Assembly (NCBI RefSeq): GCF_000802245.2
Contig: NZ_CP021080.1
Span: forward strand, 7,282,076-7,346,075
Direction of reading: 5' to 3'
DNA: 64,000 bases
Origin: Streptomyces pluripotens
GTDB lineage: Bacteria; Actinomycetota; Actinomycetes; Streptomycetales; Streptomycetaceae
Each line of letters begins with the position of its first letter. Within the stretch, counting starts at the first letter, position 1. Both the position numbers and the translations under genes were made by a program. This document shows positions 36,343 to 44,900 of this stretch, in pieces. The notes under the pieces are model-generated. The model was not told the origin of the DNA. It did not search any database and saw nothing but the letters and a program-made list of their open reading frames with translations.

Positions 36343-36377
36343 GAGCCCGTTGCGTTGACGAGGCGCACGGCGGGTTC
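36343..36377 (+). ncRNA. domain V of the group II intron
   Basis: It begins GAGCCCGTTGCGTTGACG and ends CGGCGGGTTC: the 34-35-nt catalytic hairpin with a GNRA-like tetraloop region (TTGACGAGG). It lies 35 bases after the maturase stop, as expected. Confidence 0.8.
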
Positions 36378-36435
36378 GGAAGGCGGTCCGGGGAAACGGG
36401 CTGGTCGAAAGGCCAGTACCGCGCCCCGGGCCGAC

Positions 36436-36537
36436 CTTACCCGACTCCACGGTGAGATAGGGCACATCCCGCCCGTCGAATACGAAGCCAACTACTACAC
36501 CGAACTCAAGAAACCCCAGGTCATCACCACGATCTGA
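36436..36537 (+). pseudogene. IS3 OrfB, last 33 codons after the intron
   Basis: The reading is LTRLHGEIGHIPPVEYEANY and onward to a TGA at 36,535-36,537. This is the standard C-terminal tail of IS3 transposases and continues the frame broken at 32,915. Confidence 0.8.
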
Positions 36538-36766
36538 GATCTCTACCGAACCCGGGGCGGTTCACTCTGGCGCTTGCCGAACTGCATTCCCGCAGCGGCC
36601 GGCTCTCGGCTCCCTGTTCCTTGTCAAGGGCTTCGCAGCCCTCGACACCACCGCACTGGACTCGGCCCTCGAGGTGCTGCGCACCCGGGCCGGCAGCGAC
36701 CCGCCTTGTCATGGTGATCAGCCACCTGCACGCCGTCGCCGAGGCCGTCGACGACGTGCTGTTGGT

Positions 36767-38248
36767 GGGTCTTCAAAGTTGAGCGGTGCGGAGGTGTCCG
36801 CGGGCTCGGCGGGTGGTGACGCAGCGTGTCCGTAGCCGCTGGTTGTCGGCATTGCGAAGGCCGAACGCGTTGCGGGCGACGAGCTTGATCACGCGGTTGA
36901 TGCCTTCGCTCTTGGCGTTGCTGTGCCCGGTGTCGATGAATGCGGCGATCTCGGCCCACCAGCGGTCGACGGTGACGGAGAGCTGCCGCACCTCGGGGAT
37001 GTCGGAGTCCGCGCACCATGTGAGGAACTTCCAGCGGGCGTGGCCGACTTGGTGACGGTCGGCGCCGGTTCTCGCCAAGGCGAGGAGGTTGCGCAGGTTC
37101 TCCTTGGCGATCCATGCCGTCAGCAGGGTCTGGCCGATCCTCCCCTCGCCCAGCAGCGTGTTCCACATCGTGGCGAACTGCTCGTCGGTGAGGTCCTCGC
37201 GGTTGCGCAGCAGGCGCCGCCTGGCTTTCCATTCCGGGTCACTGGCGCGCCCGCGTCGGCCGCGCGTCTCGGCGGTGGTGCGGCGCCGGACCATGGACAG
37301 CATCTTGTTGGCGAGCTGGACGACGTGGAAGTGGTCGACCACGACGGTGGCTTGCGGGAGACCGGTGCGGACGGCGGCGCGGTAGGTGGCCGACATGTCG
37401 ATGGTCACGTACTCGATGCTCTTTCTCCAGGTCAGCGGGGTGGCGGTGAGCCAGGCGAGCACATCGGCGACGGTGCGGCCCTCGACCTGTCCGAGCAGGC
37501 CGCCGGTGCCGAGCGCGTCGACGAACCCCGTATGCCACCGGTCGCGCGTCAGCATCCACTTGCCCGTGGCGGGGTCCTGTTCCCAGCGCGGCCGTCCGCG
37601 CCGGGTCTCGTCGATGCCCAGCACCTTCACCTCGGGCAGCGGGGCGTCGGTGACCTCGTTTGCGACGGCGCGGAAGGCGTCCATCACGGTCGGCCAGGAC
37701 AGACGCAGATCCCGGGCGGCCTGGATGACGGTGGAGGCGGCGTCGCGTATTCGCCGTCCGGCGGCACCGCGCAGTCGCATGGTGATCCGTGCGCCGGCCG
37801 GTAGCTGCGGGATCTGCTCGGTGAAGGACCGGCGCGGACAGCCGGCCTCCCGGCACCACCAGCGGCGCTTGTGCCAGCGGAACTCCAGTCCGCTCTCGCC
37901 GTACGGCAGATCGCGGGGCCGGGTCACCGCCGAGCCCTTCACTCTGGTGGCGAACACCCCGCAGGCCGGGCACGCCCGGGCCCTGTCATCGGCCGTGGCC
38001 AGGTGGACCCGGCGTATCCCGCCCGCCAGCCGCTCGACCCGGACGACGGACACCCCGTCGAGGTCGAGCAGCAACGTCGTATCGTTGAGCAAGCCCGTGG
38101 CTCCTGCATGATCGTTCTGCGTAGAGAACAGAAATGATCACGCAGGGCCACGGGCATCTTGCGTCCAGGGCCAAGCAGCCCGACCCAACACGGAGCGTGA
38201 CGCCGTGTCAGCAAGCCGAACCAGCGCACCGCTCAACTTCGAAGACCC
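36767..38248 (-). mobile_element. ISL3-family insertion sequence
   Basis: 1,482 bp with inverted ends starting GGGTCTTCAAAGTTGAGCGG (one mismatch in the first 20 between the two ends). A perfect 8-bp target duplication, CTGTTGGT, is at 36,759-36,766 and 38,249-38,256. The intact host frame can be rebuilt by removing the element and one copy of the duplication. Confidence 0.93.
36773..38092 (-). CDS. ISL3-family transposase
   Basis: 439 residues, full length. The N-terminal zinc ribbon CPACGVFATRVKG is followed by a second cysteine pair (WWCREAGCPRRSF), a helix-turn-helix, and the DDE domain with VLGIDETRRGR, ATVVVDHFHVVQLANKM and the glutamate in SNAKSEGINRVIKLVARNAFG. No disruption is seen. 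The stop lies only six bases from the element end. Confidence 0.93.
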   Translation of the reverse strand: MLNDTTLLLDLDGVSVVRVERLAGGIRRVHLATADDRARACPACGVFATRVKGSAVTRPRDLPYGESGLEFRWHKRRWWCREAGCPRRSFTEQIPQLPAGARITMRLRGAAGRRIRDAASTVIQAARDLRLSWPTVMDAFRAVANEVTDAPLPEVKVLGIDETRRGRPRWEQDPATGKWMLTRDRWHTGFVDALGTGGLLGQVEGRTVADVLAWLTATPLTWRKSIEYVTIDMSATYRAAVRTGLPQATVVVDHFHVVQLANKMLSMVRRRTTAETRGRRGRASDPEWKARRRLLRNREDLTDEQFATMWNTLLGEGRIGQTLLTAWIAKENLRNLLALARTGADRHQVGHARWKFLTWCADSDIPEVRQLSVTVDRWWAEIAAFIDTGHSNAKSEGINRVIKLVARNAFGLRNADNQRLRTRCVTTRRARGHLRTAQL

Positions 38249-38437
38249 CTGTTGGTGGAGCGAACCGCTGCCGGGTCATCCGCCCGCTGGCTCACACCGG
38301 ACGAGCGCGAAGAACTGGCACAGGCTGATCTGGCCAGCGGCCTGCAAGCACTGGCACGGTAGTTCGGCCACATCGTGCGGTGTTCCGCCCGGGCAACCTC
38401 CGGTTCGCTACTGCGCCCGGGATGCTGGCTCGGCGCT

Positions 38438-39673
38438 TCAGCGGTGGCGCAGCCGGGCCAGGAGCCTGCGCCAGCGCCGCCACCGGCGCGGTTGGAATTC
38501 CCGGGCGGCGGGTTCGGGACCAGGCGCCGGACCGGCAGCTGCCCGGGTCTGGGGGGCGAGATGGGGAGCCTGGTCCGCGACGGAAATGGTGCTGCCGGGG
38601 GAGGGGGCGGTGTCGGCGGGAAGCGGGAGGGCGAGTTGCTGCGGCCGGACGGGGGCGAGCCGGGGCTGCTGCTGGGCGTAGCGTTCGCGGGCCTTGCCGC
38701 GCCGGTATGCTTCGCGGCCGGACTGCGCTGCTTCCAGGTCGGCCATCGCGGTGACCGCGGCGCCCAGCAGGGCGGGGGCAGCCAGGGCGCGCAGGGGCAG
38801 GGGCAGCAGGCCCCACCAGGCGGCGCCATCAGCGGGCCTGGGGTGGCTGATCTTCCAGTCCCGCTGCCACGAGGCGGCCGATCCGCTCCAGTCCTCTCCG
38901 GCCCGGGGCGGGTAGGTAATCGGGTGGCCGCCGAAGGGCAGCAGCAGCGTGCCACCGCCGTCGCGCCAGGCCACGGCGAACTGGGCCTGCGCCAAACGCC
39001 GCTGGCCGGAGGCGGGGCTGATTTTGTCGATGCGCTGGTCCTGCCGGCGGGTACGGACCCGGACTTGGCCAGCCGGGCGGTAATGGGTGCCGTCGTGGCG
39101 GTCGAACAGGACCCACTGCCGCGTCGCGGTGTCCCGGTCGGCCAGGATCCGGTCGACCTGGTGGTCGCTCAGCTCGCCGTGGGGGAGGTGGATGACGCCG
39201 GCGCCGGAGGGGGCCTCCAGCCGCAGCGCCAGCACCGGCATCACCTCCGGTTCGGCGGTGGCGGTCACCGCCACCCGGATGTGCACTGCGGGCGCGGCGG
39301 CAACGAGGTGCTCGGCGAGCGCCTGGGTGTCGGCGACGGCGGCCCGCACACGGGCCAGATGCTCGGGGCTGGCCGGGCAACGGTCGATCTCGTGCCGGGT
39401 GTGACGGAAGCGGGCGGTGAAGTCGGCGTGGTCGCGGGGCCCGCACAGCTCCAGCGCCCGCCCGCACGCCAGGCAGATGTAGCGGTCGGAAGCGCGCCCG
39501 CGCGGCAGAACGCGGACGCTGTCCGGCGCCTGGCGAAGGTCGACGAGCAGGCCCGTGGTGGTGTCCACGGCTATGTCCCCGTGCCTGGGGCGCCGGTGGC
39601 GGGCATCGGGGACGGCGCGGGCGGGGTGGCGGACGGCGGAGGAACGGCGGCTCGCAGTAGCGGCGGTGCGCAT
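38438..39673 (-). CDS. CoiA-like protein with zinc-binding motif
   Basis: 411 residues. Residues about 35-130 resemble the N-terminal part of competence protein CoiA: AVDTTTGLLVDLRQAP, then YICLACGRALELCGPRDHADF and FRHTRHEIDRCPASPEH, a cysteine/histidine site in front of a nuclease-like fold. The middle region is a beta-rich domain, and the tail (about 300-411) is proline- and arginine-rich and probably disordered. It is divergent from the HTH/membrane protein gene with 64 bases between, suggesting a shared promoter. Related genes sit on Streptomyces plasmids and islands. Its role is unknown; DNA processing is inferred from the CoiA likeness. Confidence 0.6.
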   Translation of the reverse strand: MRTAATASRRSSAVRHPARAVPDARHRRPRHGDIAVDTTTGLLVDLRQAPDSVRVLPRGRASDRYICLACGRALELCGPRDHADFTARFRHTRHEIDRCPASPEHLARVRAAVADTQALAEHLVAAAPAVHIRVAVTATAEPEVMPVLALRLEAPSGAGVIHLPHGELSDHQVDRILADRDTATRQWVLFDRHDGTHYRPAGQVRVRTRRQDQRIDKISPASGQRRLAQAQFAVAWRDGGGTLLLPFGGHPITYPPRAGEDWSGSAASWQRDWKISHPRPADGAAWWGLLPLPLRALAAPALLGAAVTAMADLEAAQSGREAYRRGKARERYAQQQPRLAPVRPQQLALPLPADTAPSPGSTISVADQAPHLAPQTRAAAGPAPGPEPAAREFQPRRWRRWRRLLARLRHR

Positions 39674-39737
39674 AAGTCAGCTCCCGGTAACGGCGGTTGG
39701 GTTGAGCGGTACACCTTGAGCGTGCGGCGGCCGGGAA

Positions 39738-41843
39738 TTGTCCACACCACCCACGGAGGGTTCGCGCAGGTCGACTCTGGACATTGCTGGGTATGTCCAG
39801 GACAAAGCGAAGGCGCTGCTGGGGGCGTGGATGGCGGGTGGGGGAAAGCGGGGCCGCAAACCGGCCCCGATCCGGGCGGAGACGCCGCAGGCGCGGGCGT
39901 TAGCCGAGTTCCTCAGGGAACTGCGCGAGAAGTCCGGCAAGACCTACGACGACCTGGCCAAGGAACTCAGTTGGTCCCGCTCCAGCATCGGCAACCACCT
40001 GTCCGGCACGGTGCCGACGATGGACGTGGTGCTGAAACTGGTCGAGGCCACCGCCCCGGCCGGCCAGCTCGAGGCGATGAAAACCCGGGCGGTCCGGCTG
40101 TGGGAACGGGCGACCAACCCGCCCGCCGGAGACCTGGCCGTACGCCGTCCGCCCTCTGGGGCAGCGCCGGCAGCCGCGCGGTTCATCGCCGAGGGCCGCG
40201 GACGCCTGGCCCAGGCCGACGCCCACAGCCACCGCCTGGCACACGACCTGGCCACCGCCCAGGAACTCGTGGTCCTGCTCACCGCACTCAACGCCCAGCT
40301 GAGGGTCCAGATCGAACAGCTCGCCGCCGTCTCGCCGGAGAGCGAGAACGCCGAGCAGGCCCAAGAGAAGCTCGCCCGCGCCATCGAGCAGCTCAAGCAG
40401 ACCGAACAGGACCTCGCCGAAGCCCGCCAGGCCCGCAACGAGGCGGAGAAACTTGCCGCAACCGCCCGACGCCGCTGCCTGGAGCTGGAAGAAGAACTCG
40501 CCGTCCTCCGCCTGGTTGGCCCCGCCACGGAAGAGGACACCGCACCTAAACCGGAGCAGCCCGAGCCGGACTTGGACCAGGCGGCGTTCCTGGCCGACCC
40601 GGCCCAAGCCCTGCGTACCGCTCGCATCCTGCTCGACCAGGGCCACGCACTGCGTACCGAAGTGGCCGGCCAGATGGGCCTGGCGGCCTCCACCGCCGCC
40701 ACCGACATCACGGTGCGGCGCAGCGAGCGCTGGCACGCCGCCACGACGCTGCTCGGCCGCACGCTCGGCTGCCTGATCGCCGCCGCCGGCGCCTCGCTCC
40801 ACCTGGTCGCCCTTGCCGCGCACGCCCCCGGCTGGATCGTGATCACCGATCCGGTCGCCCTGTCCGGGCTCGTCCTGGTCGCCGAACCCTGGCACTTGAT
40901 CGCGGGCTTGTGGCCGTGGTTGCGCGCGGCGGCACGCCGCGAACCGCTGCCTCGACCGCTGCCGATCACCTATGCCACGCTCGCCCCCCGCGCGCTGCGC
41001 TGCCTGACCGCGGCCCTCGCCGCCGCAGGCGCGGTGGCGAGCGTGCAGGCCGGCCTTTCCTGGGGCCCGTGGTGGTGGCTGCTCACGGCCCCCTGGACGA
41101 TGCTGTTCTTCTCGATCACGGTCGTGGGCTACGACCCGGCTCTGCGGCGCACCGCCCGCGCAGCCCTGGCCGACCTCGCCGCCGACCTTCGCGCACCGAA
41201 CCTGTCCCCGAACCATGCCGCCGAACCCGCCAAGAAGCAGCCGTGGCTGCGTGTGATGGACGCGCAGTGGATCGACCGCCGCGCCGACGAACTCCACACC
41301 GTACTGTCCGGCAAGTGGCGCGAGGCTCCTGCATGGATGTGGATCTGCCTGAGCCCGATCGTCTTACCCGGCCTGTACGGCATCGGGGTCGGCCTCGCCC
41401 AGGCCGTCGGAGCTCTCGACCTCGGCCACCACGCCCACTTGGCGGTGCGCACCGTCGACGAACCGGTCACCCGGTTCCTTCACGCCCATACCGCTGGCCT
41501 GCCGCTCACCCCCGGGGCGGCGCACGCCCTGTGGATCGGCCTCGGCATCCTGGCGCTGGTGCTCTCCACCGTCGTTCGAGCCTTCGCGGCGCGGCTGACG
41601 TGGATGCTTTGGGGGGTGGGCACCGTTGCGATGACGTGGTTTGGGACCGGACAGGCCGCCCGGGGCACCGCGGCCGGCCTGGTGGCCGTCGTCTGGGGGC
41701 TGGTGTCGATCATCGCGCTGAACGGTGTCGGACAGCGCCCCCGGATCACCACGATCAACCTCTTCGGCGATGTACGCCCGGCCATGCAACCCGAGAAGGA
41801 CACGGAAGAGGCCGATGCGGGGGAGACGACCACCCGCGAGTGA
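39738..41843 (+). CDS. HTH (XRE-like), coiled-coil and membrane protein
   Basis: 701 residues from a TTG start; an ATG at 39,831 would give 670. An XRE-type helix-turn-helix (LAEFLRELREKSGKTYDDLA, SWSRSSIGNHLSG) is followed by a long coiled coil at about 150-265 (QAQEKLARAIEQLKQTEQDL) and then at least six hydrophobic segments from about 350 to 680. The combination of a cytoplasmic DNA-binding domain, a long coil and a membrane domain is known in actinobacterial accessory regions, but its job is not established. It could tether a DNA site to the membrane or sense envelope change. It lies about 140 bases upstream of the NACHT gene and points the same way. Confidence 0.75.
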   Translation: MSTPPTEGSRRSTLDIAGYVQDKAKALLGAWMAGGGKRGRKPAPIRAETPQARALAEFLRELREKSGKTYDDLAKELSWSRSSIGNHLSGTVPTMDVVLKLVEATAPAGQLEAMKTRAVRLWERATNPPAGDLAVRRPPSGAAPAAARFIAEGRGRLAQADAHSHRLAHDLATAQELVVLLTALNAQLRVQIEQLAAVSPESENAEQAQEKLARAIEQLKQTEQDLAEARQARNEAEKLAATARRRCLELEEELAVLRLVGPATEEDTAPKPEQPEPDLDQAAFLADPAQALRTARILLDQGHALRTEVAGQMGLAASTAATDITVRRSERWHAATTLLGRTLGCLIAAAGASLHLVALAAHAPGWIVITDPVALSGLVLVAEPWHLIAGLWPWLRAAARREPLPRPLPITYATLAPRALRCLTAALAAAGAVASVQAGLSWGPWWWLLTAPWTMLFFSITVVGYDPALRRTARAALADLAADLRAPNLSPNHAAEPAKKQPWLRVMDAQWIDRRADELHTVLSGKWREAPAWMWICLSPIVLPGLYGIGVGLAQAVGALDLGHHAHLAVRTVDEPVTRFLHAHTAGLPLTPGAAHALWIGLGILALVLSTVVRAFAARLTWMLWGVGTVAMTWFGTGQAARGTAAGLVAVVWGLVSIIALNGVGQRPRITTINLFGDVRPAMQPEKDTEEADAGETTTRE

Positions 41844-41984
41844 GGGCGTGGCCTGGACGCATCAATGGGCACAGCAGTCCCACGTCGCGGTTGAATCACC
41901 CCACGGCGTCGCACAGCCAGCAGATTCATCCCTCGTCGGGGACTTGCCGAGAAAACGCAGGAGTGCCGTGCGACGATACGGGTC

Positions 41985-44900
41985 GTGGCGAGGCGGAGCG
42001 GTGCGGTGGTGCGGTCGTCGGGGGAGGTGCCGACGAGCCTGCGTGTTCCTCCTTCGGGCAAAGTTGCGCCACCGATTGCCACCAAGGCCGACTATCTGCC
42101 GCTGGATCAACTGCCGTGGCCGGACGCGGAGCGGCTGTTTCTGCGGCTGACCGAGCTCGACGGCCAAGCCGAGTACGCCGAGTTGTACGGCACAGCAGGG
42201 CAAGGCCAGGAAGGCATCGACCTGTTCGTCCGCAACACCCGCGGTCCGGCCGCGTCCGCCAGCACTGATCCCGGCCGCCGCTACACCACCTTGCAGTCAA
42301 AGCGTGTGGCGACGCTGACACCGGCGGACATCATCAAGGCGGTCGACAAGTTCCTGGCCGGTTCCTGGGCCGACCGGTCGGAAGTCTTCATCTACGCCAC
42401 CACCCATGCCCTGCGCCCCACCACGCTGGCTGAGGAACTTGAGCGCCAGGCGGACAGACTGGAGAAGGCGGGGATCCGGCTCGAGCGCTGGGGATGCGAG
42501 TCGGTGAGCGAGCGGCTGCGGCACCTGCCCGAGATCGTCGACGACTTCTTCGGCCGCGCCTGGGTGGCCGAGTTCTGCGGTCCCGAGGCCGCACAGGCTC
42601 TGGCGGGCCGGCTGCCGGGCCAGGATGTGGAGGCATTGCGCGCGGGCCTGCGCAGCCTGTACCGGGCGTCCTTCGCTCTTCAGGACACAGGGGCGGCCCT
42701 GCTGGCTCCGGCCGTGTCCGCACACCCACCGAAGCCGCTTGAGTACGTCCTGCTGGACATCACCGACAGCGGCGGTGAGTTCCTAGCGGGCCTGCCGGGC
42801 ACCGCGGGCGAGCAGCCCGACAGGGCGGACGAGCGCCGGGACGGTCACGGTCTGCCCAGCGCAACAGCACCGGGTGCGGCAGGAACAGCGGAGATGGAAG
42901 AGGTCGTCGGCGGGTACGGCCCCTGGTCCTACCGTGACGCCGTACCCGCCGTGGACCGTTTGCTGGAGCGCGGCCGGGTCGAGGACGAGCTGGGCGGCCT
43001 GGAGGTGACCCGCAGCGCCTGCGACGAGTGGCTGGCCGACGGTGATCTTTCGGTCGTGGCCGGCGGGCCAGGGGCGGGAAAATCGAGTCTGTTGCGCTTT
43101 GTGGTGTCCGACCTCCTGGACGACAGGCCCCGTTCGGCAGCCCTGGCCGCGAAGTTCGGCTCGCATCTGCCGGTGTGGTTGCCGTTTTCGTTTCTGTGCG
43201 AATACCTCAAAGGGGACGCCGAGCGGTCGGTGGAGTCCGCTGTCCGGGCCTGGCTCACCCGCTACTCCGCGCAGCACCTGCACGATCTGGTGGCGCGGGC
43301 CCTGGCCGATGACCGGCTGCTGCTGGTCGTGGACGGTCTGGACGAGTGGACCGACGAGGACAGCGCCCGCCCTGCCCTGACCCTCCTGGAGAACTTCGTC
43401 CGCAGCCGCAACGTCGCCGCCATCGTCTCCAGCCGCCCCTACGCTCTGCGCCGTCTGATGCCGCTGGCGGGATGGCGGGTGGGAAACCTGGCGCCGCTGT
43501 CTGCGGCACAGCAGCAGAGCATGACACGGGCCGCCTTCGCCAGGGCCGTGACCGCCGAGCCGGCCACTCCCGCGGGCGAGCGGAAGGCGAGCACTGTCGC
43601 GCAGCGCCTCATGGGCGAGACCGCCGACCGCTTCCTGGACGAAGTCAAGGCCGTGCCCGACCTCAAGGCGCTGGCCGCCGTTCCGCTGTTCCTGCTGATG
43701 CTGGCCGGGATGTGGTCCAGCGGCCCGCTGCCCACGCGACGCATGGAGGCCTACCGGCGGCTGGTTGACGTACTGCTCGAGCAACATCCGGCCATCCGGC
43801 GACGCGACGTGCGCCGGCCCGCGGGCGGACTGGACGCCCGGGACATCCGCCAGGTGCTGGCCGCTGTCGCCTACGAGCTGAGACAGGCCGACACAGGACC
43901 TGCCGCCAGCACCCGGGTATGGCGCGTCGGCGTGGTCCGGGCACTGTGCGATGACGACCTGTTCGGCTACGACAGTACGGAGGCCCGTCGTCTGGCCCCG
44001 CAGATCATGGAGGTGGCCGAAGGCGATCTCGGCATCCTGCTCGCCCAGGGAGCCGGCACCCTCGGTTTCGCCCACCGTGCTGTCGCCGAGCAGCTATGCG
44101 CCGAGCACCTCATGACCCTGCCCCTTTCCGACCAGCGGGCCGTCGTCCGCTCCAGAGTGGGAAGCCGTTCCTGGCGGGACGTGCTGCTGGCGTTGCTAGC
44201 CGGGCAGGACCGCCCGAGCGACGCCGCCGAGCTCCTGCAGACGGCCCTCGATGCAGGCCCGAAGAACTCGACTGCGGAATTGGGCGGCCACGATCTGGCC
44301 GCGGAGGCCCTGGCCGCCGGAGTGCGCATGCCCCATCGGGAGGTCACCCGCTTCGCCCAGCTGCTGTGCGCCCGCGTCGAGCACCACCCCTGGATGCCTC
44401 ACCGGGCACGTCTGCTCGCCGCCCTCACTGGCGCCCTGGCCGAGACCACGGCCCGCCGGATCTTGCTGCCGTGGTTCGCCCGCAAGACCATCGCCACCAC
44501 CGACGAGCCGAACGCCTACTGGTCGCTGCGCCGCACAGACATCGCCGTACCGGACGCCGAGACGATCCTCCTGCAGGCACTGCGCCACCCATCTGACGCT
44601 GCCAAGCACGCCGCGGCCCACGCCCTCGCCCAGCGCATGGCGGGCACCGACGAAGTGGCACAGGCCCTGGCCGTCCTGACACGCGAAGGAAGCGACACCA
44701 CCATCCAGGCCGCCGCGCTCGAAGCGCTGGTCACCGGCTGGCCCGGGCATATCCGGACGACGGAACTGATCTCCTGGGGCATGCGCCAGGGCGCGATCGG
44801 CATCCGGGCCGTCGCACTGCGCGCGCACCGGGCCCTGCAACGCGATACCCCCCAGGGCACAGAGCCCTACGACGAGAACGACCGCCAGTGGCTGCTCAGC

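Larger units (their letters stand above)
32916..36435 (+). ncRNA. group II intron (with ISAs1 insertion and maturase gene)
   Basis: The RNA begins GTGCGCC, matching the GUGYG start of group II introns; a second GTGTG at 32,941 is a less likely start. It contains a reverse-transcriptase/maturase gene, a domain V hairpin at 36,343-36,377, and a domain VI-like hairpin ending in AC near 36,435. Excluding the ISAs1 copy and its duplicated target, it is about 2.17 kb, normal for a bacterial intron. Joining TGGTACAAC to CTTACCCGACTCCAC restores WYNLTRLHGEIGH, the expected IS3 OrfB sequence, so the insertion point is known to within about six bases. It is unclear whether the ISAs1-bearing RNA can still fold and splice. 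Confidence 0.8.
31709..36564 (+). mobile_element. IS3-family element interrupted by a group II intron
   Basis: Inverted ends start TGAACCGCCCCG (31,709) and close with its complement at 36,553-36,564. Inner matches include GGTAGAGA. Between them are orfA, the first part of orfB, a group II intron holding an ISAs1 copy, and then the last 34 codons of orfB. Without its guests the element would be about 1.3 kb. Confidence 0.85.
36565..38362 (+). pseudogene. C-terminal remnant of an SbcC-like ATPase, interrupted by ISL3
   Basis: Before the ISL3 copy, frames give LALAELHSRSGR, then GSLFLVKGFAALDTTALD, SALEVLRTRAGSD and RLVMVISHLHAVAEAVDDV. These are the Walker B/D-loop and switch motifs of SMC/SbcC-type ATPases, with frameshifts near 36,605 and 36,705. 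After the ISL3 copy the same frame resumes as LLVERTAAGSSARWLTPDER to a stop at 38,360-38,362. Relatives normally have LDEGF where this has LVKGF. Only the last 110 codons or so remain; the rest of the gene is gone, replaced on the left by the IS3 element. Confidence 0.75.

Noticed and set aside
38375..40549. A 724-codon rightward frame
   Set aside because: Overlaps the CoiA-like gene on the other strand and the HTH gene in another frame; Gly/Arg-rich with no domain.
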